Below are positions 56,468 to 64,000 of a stretch of DNA of 64,000 bases, piece by piece (the stretch's first letter is position 1; every line of letters starts with the position of its first letter). The notes under the pieces were generated by a model. It had not been told where the DNA came from, did no database searches, and saw only the letters and a program-made list of their open reading frames with translations. Source of the stretch: Malus domestica (lineage: Eukaryota; Streptophyta; Magnoliopsida; Rosales; Rosaceae); NCBI RefSeq assembly GCF_042453785.1, contig NC_091674.1:26701001-26765000 (forward strand), read 5' to 3'. Both the position numbers and the translations under genes were made by a program.

Positions 56468-59400
56468 GGGAAATTTTATTTGAACCCGTGTAACCTATCT
56501 CTACACCCAACTTATTCTTTGCACTCATTTGATTTTTAACTAAACTATTAACATCTCTTTAAACCCAAATTTATTACCTAATATACCCCTACAAATCCAA
56601 TTCAATATGTGAATTTATTTTTACACCCATTTGATTTATAACTTTTATCTTTACACCGTTTGGAAATGGACAATAAGAATTGAGGTGTGAATTCAGTCAT
56701 GGCTGACAACAAGACTGACACTTCTGTAGATGTTGACAAAAATCATGCATCACCATCTCTCACTATGTGGTCTCTGTTTCGTGAGCATATGTGTCTGCTA
56801 CCATACCTTTTCATAAGAATCTTTCTATAGGCTTCATGAAGTGCATGGAGCACTAGTAATCAAATTAGGTTTGTTCGAAAACATTATTGTTTGTTTGACA
56901 AGATAATATCTCTGTAATTTCGAAATTGCACACTCGCATATCAATTGCAAATTTTGCTTATGAAATTCCTACCGATCCAGTACCACTGTACAAGTCTAAC
57001 CAACGGCCAGGCCTTAAAGATGCGGGACAACCACCACCAGCCTAAGATTTGTGGCACACATATTAATTTACAAGCACAAATGTCGAATTTACAAGCACAT
57101 ATGTTGTAGACACAAGACTTACTTACCTGCAGGATATCAAAGGCTGCAAATTATATTGAATTATATTGTATTTCAAGATGCATCTTGGTTAGTGACACAC
57201 CCCGACCAAGATCAAAGCATGCTGGCCATCACGTGAGAGTGACGTAGCCATGTGTACAGTGCTGAAGCAATAAAGATAGGAACTATGAATAATTAAGAAC
57301 CAAATTACTAGAGTGCACTACTAAACAGAAGGTGATAGGAGTTAGTTACAACAGTAAACACTCCTAATCAGAGCATAATAAGTCTAGGTGCAGTCCAGCA
57401 TGACAAGTACTAGTTACACAGTACCAGGAATGTCCTACTATTAATCAAATAGGTTAGAACAGCCGACAATCCCGAGTCACCAACAGCAAGCTTACTTAGA
57501 ACCTGGAGTGGCACAAAACAGAAAACGTGAGTGGGCAAAAACAAATGTTTTACAAAATCATTTCATTTATCAATATATTAACCCCTCGCTGTAAAACATG
57601 TATAATTTTTCCAGAATCAAGATATAAGTATATACATAGATATATATATATATATCTGAAATCATAACAATTCAATTCATGCTTCACATAATCATATTTA
57701 TATGTACGCCATGCCAAAATATAACAAAGTAAACAATTCAGGTAAAATGATTTCATAAAAACATGATATGTTAGCCGGAACCCCTGAGGTAGTCTGTATG
57801 GTTGAATAGCTCAAAAGTCAATCTGGCCGGAGTCACTACAATGACCTATACGAAAATATACTGCACATAAGTCAGAACCACTAAAGAGGGTCTGTACGAC
57901 AAGATTGGGTGAAATATAATTATGCTTAACTCTATTCTCTTATAATAGCCGGGCGATAAATCGATAGTCACTTACGAGTCGGAACCATGAATAAGGTCTG
58001 TACGACAAGACTGTGCACTTAAGTTGGATCCAATATGAGCATATAATGCGGGATGTGACGTAAATAAATAGGCATGTATCTCATATCTCTGGCTAAATCA
58101 CAATTACCCTAGGTGCAGTTTTATAAGCTCAACATTATTCAATCACATATCACATCATCGATGATTCACATAACCAAACATAACTTACCTACACTTACAT
58201 GTGCCTCCACAAGACCACATTTATATATATATGCAACCATGAAATGCATATTCAGAATAACAAAGCAATTGGCATATTATTTCAAAGCATACTTTACTAA
58301 AAATGCATTTCTGGGAAATATATCAAGTATATAGATATACACTGAAAACAAAAGCCCACTCACTGGTATGTCGAAGGGTCGTAGCCCCCGAGTCGCCCGT
58401 GGATACGCTCGTCCTCGGGATAGGCCTTACCTATATGTGAATTAACTATAAAAATGTTATTTTAAAGCATATATACAAAACTAGCTAATAACTTCTCATA
58501 CATTGCTCAATTTGGGTATATGAATATACCACAGTGATCTACACAACTCCATGAACCTACCCAAATTTTCAAAATAATTTTCTGACCCCGCACTTGCCGG
58601 CCAAGGCGCTGCAATACACGCCGCCACGCGCAAGGGATCCTGACGGATCTTTCAACGGCGTCAGGAATATTCCGTTAAATCCTAACGGTAACCGTCAATC
58701 ATAACTGACGGTGTGAGAATATTCTGTCATACTTGACAGAATATTCCTTCACCTCCTACCTCCAGCTTCGGCGACCGTCACCGGCGTCGGAAACTGGGCA
58801 AAACTTCAAACTCACTATTCTCCTTCGTTTCTTCACCATTTTCATGCAATTGGTACCAAAATGAAGCTAATAACATGTAGAATCATTTTATACTACTTTT
58901 AAGCCTTGAGTTCCACTAGAATCTACCTGAGGAAGCTCGATTATCCGGTCGACTTTGAAAAGCTTCGATCTCGGCCCTCCGATGTCCAAACTCTTCTAAC
59001 GAACTACCCCAAGGCTCGTGATGACCTCCTTAAGCCTTCTATGTACTTAGAATTCCCTAAAATGCAAGGTTTTATGTGTGCATGAACAGTGCACAAAATC
59101 GGGGTTAGTGTTTCTCGGGTTTCCGACGCATTCCCATCCAAACAAGGGCATCAATAGACTCAGAAGGTTACAATGAACATGGACCTTACCTTTAAAGCTT
59201 CGATCCGTGCTCGATGGGGGGAGCTTTGTGTCTTGTCCGTATGTAAGGGAATGAGAGAGAGAGTCTGAGAGAGATGAGAGGATACGGGAGAGGAGAAAGA
59301 GTGAGTATTATGTGTGTGAGTTCCACGTGGTCACTAACCAACCAAGGAAAAATATCAAGTCTCCAAAACAAGTCACACACACACTACAGCTTAACGTTCA

Positions 59401-60658
59401 AAGGTTAGAACCATCATTTCGCACTGTCGGAAATCAATTATTCGGGACGGGCTGTGATAGTTAGTCTCTGGTGTTTGAATGTCAGAAATATTACTGTTTG
59501 TGTGAAATCGTAAATACTAATTTAGTACATGAAAATTTAAGAATGTACATGTAAAATTTAAAATACTCATCTTCTAAACTCTAAAAAATTGAAATCAAAC
59601 GAACATAAAATTCATAAATTGAGTCATACATGTGGATGCAAATTTCTTCCTCTTTGATCTTGGACAAAATTGCACCTACAAAATAAATAACATCTTTGGT
59701 TATGGCCACAAGCCTCACGAGCCCACGATGAATGAGGGGACTTTGGCCGAAGAACCTCCGATGCCAAAGTTAGAATTTAGAGAGAAAGAGTTTTTAGAGA
59801 ATTTTGGGATTTTTTCCAAGAGTCTTGGAATTACTTTTTGGTGAGAATAGGTACCTATTTATAGTTTTAAGCTTACCCATTTTTCCCCTTGGTGTGGTCG
59901 GCCTTGATGGTTTTTGTGGTTATGATTTTGGCTTAATTAGCCAATTTATTGGCTAATTAAGTATGAAAGAAGTAAATGGGAGGTTATAAAATTATTTATT
60001 TGTATAAATGGGGTAGTAAAATGGGGAAAGGTAAGAAAGACTAAGAAGAATGTGAGGTGGCCGGCCACTACCTATTTTTAGGGTGAATGAGATATATTTT
60101 GTGATTAATTGGGTAATTTAATTGATGTTTAATGGATTAATTGGGTAATTAATCCATTAATTAACCAATTAACATTATTTTGTAGGTTACCTTGCAAAAG
60201 GGAATTTTATGAAATGGACTTTGAATTGGTTACCTCTTTTGGAGCATTTTTTATTTTGTTGAAAGATGATTCTCCACTACTCGTGCGTAGGAATCTCAAT
60301 ATGCCTCAAGTGTATTCTTGTCCTTTTTTATCCAAAGATCCACGTGTCGCCTTGTGATTATTTTTGGCTCCACAATACCTTGGTTGGAGGATTCAAAACT
60401 TCAAAATCACCATTCATCAATAAAAAAAAATTGTTTTTCTCTATGCTATTAGAGTTTTAGCCGGAATAAACGTAGGATAAACAAAGAGTGATCGTAAGGT
60501 TTAATTATAGTGTTTGGGTTTATTGATAAATTTGAGTTTTATTATTAATTTCATTTTGTACTTAATAGTAATTATGTAATAGGGTAAAATAGATAATTAA
60601 CATTTAAAATTTAAATTGGGTGTAGAAATACGTTATATAGATTTAAATAAAATTTCCC
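56468..60658. mobile_element. MULE-like TIR element with nested LTR
   Basis: The ends match as inverted repeats over about 50 bp: left GGGAAATTTTATTTGAACCC then CTCTACACCCAACTT; right, reverse complement, GGGAAATTTTATTTAAATCT then TTCTACACCCAATTT. The flanks carry a perfect 9-bp duplication TATTTATAA at 56459-56467 and 60659-60667, the Mutator signature. Removing the nested LTR and its TSD leaves about 1.9 kb with no recognisable transposase, so the element is non-autonomous. A 70-codon frame at 59632 is unrecognised and probably chance. Confidence 0.82.
57193..59459 (-). repeat. solo LTR, 2.27 kb, copy B
   Basis: In plus orientation it begins TGACACACCCCGACC and ends CGGGCTGTGATA, with target duplication GTTAG at 57188-57192 and 59460-59464. 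It is the same family as copy A at 19543 but inverted: shared words include GTGACGTAGC, GGTCTGTACGACAAGA and CGAGTCGCCC in the matching order. The terminal base pattern TGTGATA instead of TGTGACA is a point change. Confidence 0.85.
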
Positions 60659-62000
60659 TATTTATAATTTGGTTAATATTTTGCAAAAATGATCTAAAAA
60701 ATGCAATTTAAAAATGAACTATTCAAATCGTTAAAATTCAATATAATATGAACATACGCTTAATCTCTATTTTTTATAAATAGAATCTCTTTCCTCCTGT
60801 ATATGCATGTTAGTGTGTGATACTTATTTTATCTTTTCCTTTTTTTTATTGGACCCTAATTTTAAACACTTGTTCCTTGTCAGATCTTTTGCTAATTTCA
60901 AAGACAATATCCATCTTTATTTCAATGAGAGATGGGGACTCAGAACCAAGTGGGGGAGGAGTCGGCAGGCCCCCTCTTCCCCCTCCTAAAACTTTTTCTT
61001 TTCGTATATATGTATGAATCTGAGAGATCTTTATTTCAATGAGAGATGGGGACTCGGAACCAAGTGAGGGAGTAGTCAGCAGGCCCCCTCTTCCCCCTCC
61101 TAAGACCTTTTCTTTTCGTATATGTGTATGAATCTGTGAGAGAGAGAGAGAGAGTCTTCTTCTTGGTTGAGATCCGAGCTATACAGAGTGTCACTGGTTT
61201 TTTTTTTCCTTTAACCGGGTTAAAAGAATCGAGTCACAATCTCGATGGCAGCGTTTACACCCTGCTTTGTCGGTTTTGTGAGGGATTATATTTGTTTGCC
61301 GCGGTGCTTTTTTTATCTCGATGGCGGTGTCAACCCCGTAATTGACAACGTGTTCGGGCCACTCCAAAATTTGTCAAATATTCCTGAGACTCACAGAGTC
61401 GGGTTTGGAACATGGCTCTTTCTGGTCCAACCTTTTTAGTAGATAAATGGATGGTACATCACGTATTTTTATATAAATTATAAGAAATTTTATTTTTTAA
61501 GTTATTAATATTTTAATACATATAACTTACCATTTATATAATAACACGTAGTATCACTTAATACTTATGTGACACTGAAAAATCTCTACTTTTGGCGGTC
61601 CATCTCTTTGGAGCAATCTTAGTGGTCCATCTCTTTGGAACCACGTTTGTGTTAACTTGGCGGTCCATCTCTTTGGAGCAATCTTAATGGAACTCTCCTT
61701 TTGAGAAATCACTGTTGTATTTTTATATATTTTGTCTTCTGTGCTTAATTGTTTTCTTTACATTTTGTTTTACCCCCGAGGATGGCTGCCTTCGCTGAAG
61801 AACACTATCAAACTCTGGTTGTAGTGGACTGACTCACTGGTCAATCACTACTCATCTATCTATCTTGTTTAATCCATTGCATATTTCCTTACATTTTAGA
61901 AACTGGTAAATGATGAAAATATATAGTAATACAAACTGTGTATATATATATATATATCTGTAACTGGTCACTCAAAGGATTCTGATTATTATATACTCAA
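60659..62000. other. spacer downstream of CNGC gene
   Basis: Contains a 112-bp tandem duplication at 60918-61029 and 61030-61140 (TTTCAATGAGAGATGGGGAC, AGGCCCCCTCTTCCCCCTCC). A triple repeat of GGTCCATCTCTTTGGA at 61597-61675 and an (AT) run near 61940 also lie here. The CNGC 3' untranslated region lies at its right end. No further gene was recognised. Confidence 0.6.
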
Positions 62001-63888
62001 CTAATCTGCTGAAAAATCAGGTTCAATTGGCTTGAACAATTTTTTGGGCATACTAGAGCTGGTTTCATCATGTTGAATAACCGATGCCACCTTCTGAATC
62101 CCTCTTCTGGTGGTTGCAGCAAATTTGGAAGCCAATATCGCCGGCCCAAGCGGAATATTCTGCTGCCTATTCGCCTCGGACGATGACCTCTCAGCACCTC
62201 CTATACCATCATAATCTCTACTAGTTCCTACTCTAGATTCATGGCCATTGCCAAGCTCTTCTTGCTCCAAAACATGTGCGTAATAGTACTCCTCCTCTAT
62301 TGCCAACTCCATTGCCAACTTTCTCTTCCTAAACCTTCTCCAAGCAACTTGTATAAAACAAGCCCCCCAAGTTCTCCACTGGTGTGAATAGTACCGAAAA
62401 GCATGCTGCAGTCTTTTGCTGTGAAGGCGCTTGAATTGAGTGGCAACGAACTTGAGGTCTTCAGCTCTCAGTGCAAATGCCTCAACTTCGGTTAGGGACC
62501 TCACCGTACGCGTCGAGCATGGAAGGTTGAGGCTTGATGTAGGCATCAAGGCCCATGTGAGCAACTCTTCGCCGCAGAAATCGCCCGCCCTGAGGGTAGT
62601 TGAGTTGTAGAACCCTGTCCTTCCACCATCAGTTGTGGAGCTCTCAAGTTGCCCTCTGATGATGAAAAGCATCTCATTCACAGGATCACCTTCCCTGATG
62701 ATGTATGTGTTCCTGGTATTCAGGGATGACTCGAGACGTTCACATATGGCGTCTAGAAGCTGATCGTCCATTTGTGCGAAAAAGGGTACCTGAGAATTGA
62801 AGAAATTATACCACCAGTAAACGATCAGTGCCAACAACTTATAAACTCAGCTGCATTGCGCTTATCAGCAAGCGTCAGCATGTGAGCAATGGTTTAGATT
62901 GACAGTCTCCCAAACATAATGCTTACACGGCGAACAAGGGCAAGGCATAAATGCCTTTGGATCTGGCGGCGGAGATCCGCAGGCAAGGATTGCAAAATGT
63001 TTTTCTCATCTACACCTCTTGTGGCAATCCACTTATATTGAACAAACCGACGAACACGCTCTTGCAGCTCCGCAGGGAGCTGACGGTGCCTCATCCACTC
63101 CTCTGTGTCTCTCCTTTTTACCCGCCATTCTTCAAGTCTAATCGTTGCAGATTGCAGATAGGTCTTGAAGAAATCAGAAAATTTATAAAAATAAGTAACC
63201 AATGTATCAAAAATTCAACCATGTGAGGGAAAAATTAGACCTAGATTAATAAATTAAGACATTTTCTTGTATGTAGTAGATGCCTTGAGCAAATTATACC
63301 TGCATCTGGCTCATGAGATGTGAGAAGAGAACTAGACCAAGAACAGCAATGAGAATGCAAAATGAGGTTTCACTGATAAAAGTGCTTGTCTTAATATCTT
63401 GTCCGTATGAACTGCGTATCGCGAAATGAGTACAAGACATGAATTAGCACAAATAGCTTGCTTAATTTTTAACTGTTTTCATTCCTTGACGGACAAGTAA
63501 CTATTATTATATGATCCAAATGTAACAGCAGAAAAATGCATTTTGGCTTGAGCTAGTAACAGCAAAGCATACCATAAATTTCTCATACCCCACCAAAGGC
63601 AGTAGAAATATTTTTCAATGATGTATGCAGAAGCAACCTCATTAGTGAAAGCCTCCGCAAACATTCCAAACTCAAATTCGTCCTTACCAGCTGCATCACA
63701 ACTAGTCTGAACTTTTGTGATTTGCAGATAAAGTTTTCGTTCGGGGTTATCGGCACTGCCACAATCCAGAAACGAAATTTTACAGGATGGAGAATGTGTG
63801 TTATTCACCTCCTTTTTACATTCTCCCGTCCAGCACTCGTACTGCCGTCTAATGGACATCACATACCATGAAGCTCCAACAATCTGCA
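62001..63888 (-). CDS. cyclic nucleotide-gated ion channel (CNGC), 3' part
   Basis: Four exons on the minus strand, 63573-63888, 63300-63411, 62927-63163 and 62001-62789, phases consistent. The 5' exons lie beyond the window. The visible part starts in TM5 (VQIVGASWYVMSIRRQYECW). It passes the pore helix and filter region (KYFYCLWWGMRNLCSYGQD) and TM6 (FCILIAVLGLVLFSHLMSQM). Next come the C-linker (TYLQSATIRLEEWRVKRRD), the cyclic-nucleotide-binding domain with the phosphate-binding cassette (AGDFCGEELLTWAL), and a calmodulin-binding IQ motif (FIQVAWRRFRKRK). The end is PIEPDFSAD. Plant CNGCs are calcium-permeable plasma-membrane or nuclear-envelope channels gated by cNMP and calmodulin. The CNBD and C-terminus look most like group III (CNGC14-18), but the exact member is not certain. 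NLCSYG carries Cys where NLSS is usual. Confidence 0.92.
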
Positions 63889-64000
63889 CTGAAGAACAAC
63901 AACCATCCTAACAATCAAACCAAATAAATAAGGCGCGGTATAGTAAATCGCTGGATCAATTATTATTATCTCGCATTTTATGTTGTCAGAACACCAATTT

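Noticed and set aside
59632..59844. 70-codon plus-strand frame
   Set aside because: It lies inside the MULE-like element and is not similar to a transposase or any family I recognise.
1..64000. CRISPR array, bacterial operon or phage-type defence system
   Set aside because: All repeats are plant transposon or satellite types, the genes have spliceosomal introns, and no spacer-repeat pattern was found.

Overview
The window is plant nuclear DNA from a eudicot. Genes have short exons and GT-AG introns, and they belong to plant-specific families (SWEET, ATL RING-H2, ARM-type PUB, plant CNGC, Raf-like MAPKKK). Between them lie AT-rich spacers packed with LTR retrotransposons, solo LTRs, hAT, MULE and Tourist-like elements. 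The repeat style and the gene set resemble a woody Rosaceae genome such as apple or pear. That assignment is inference from general resemblance, not a database result.

Layout. 1-2581: 5' end of a Tat/Ogre-like Gypsy retrotransposon in minus orientation, with a 2.2 kb LTR carrying a 40-bp minisatellite. 2582-8777: gene-poor, with a MITE family present as two inverted copies, one in the promoter of the first gene. 8778-9738 (+): a small bHLH transcription factor in three exons. 9739-23231: transposon land, with a long-TIR element, LINE RNase H remains, a 475-bp hAT element, a Tourist-like MITE, and a 2.5 kb solo LTR inserted into the very end of a second hAT element. 23232-26785 (+): a six-exon Raf-like protein kinase containing a 300-bp tandem duplication across one splice acceptor. 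27741-29735 (-): a six-exon clade II SWEET sugar transporter. 33701-34147 (+): a single-exon ATL-type RING-H2 E3 ligase. 35039-35854 (-): DSS1/SEM1, a proteasome lid and BRCA2-partner protein of 75 residues. 36500-38557 (-): a PUB18/19-like U-box/ARM E3 ligase with an ABRE cluster upstream. 41912-45384 (-): an eleven-exon mitochondrial ALDH2-family aldehyde dehydrogenase, intact except for one extra base in exon 9. 62001-63888 (-): the 3' four exons of a cyclic nucleotide-gated channel whose 5' part lies beyond the window.

Between ALDH2 and the CNGC gene, 47375-51542 is a complete non-autonomous LTR element (TSD GCATT) that carries, in its own sense orientation, fragments of two unrelated host genes: the first exon of COG8 and part of a DUF668/PSK-SIMULATOR-type gene. 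It is followed by an 825-bp purine/pyrimidine foldback element, a 1.7 kb solo LTR (TSD AACAG), and a 4.2 kb MULE-like TIR element (TSD TATTTATAA) with a 2.3 kb solo LTR nested inside it.

The host genes do not form an operon or an obvious cluster. Three neighbours (ATL, DSS1, PUB) all belong to the ubiquitin-proteasome system, which may be chance. Exon boundaries were read by eye from splice consensus, reading phase and family knowledge. TSDs and TIRs were checked base by base. I did not find a convincing new biological system. The most unusual items are the gene-fragment-carrying LTR element, the nested insertions, the exon duplication in the kinase, and the ALDH2 frameshift.
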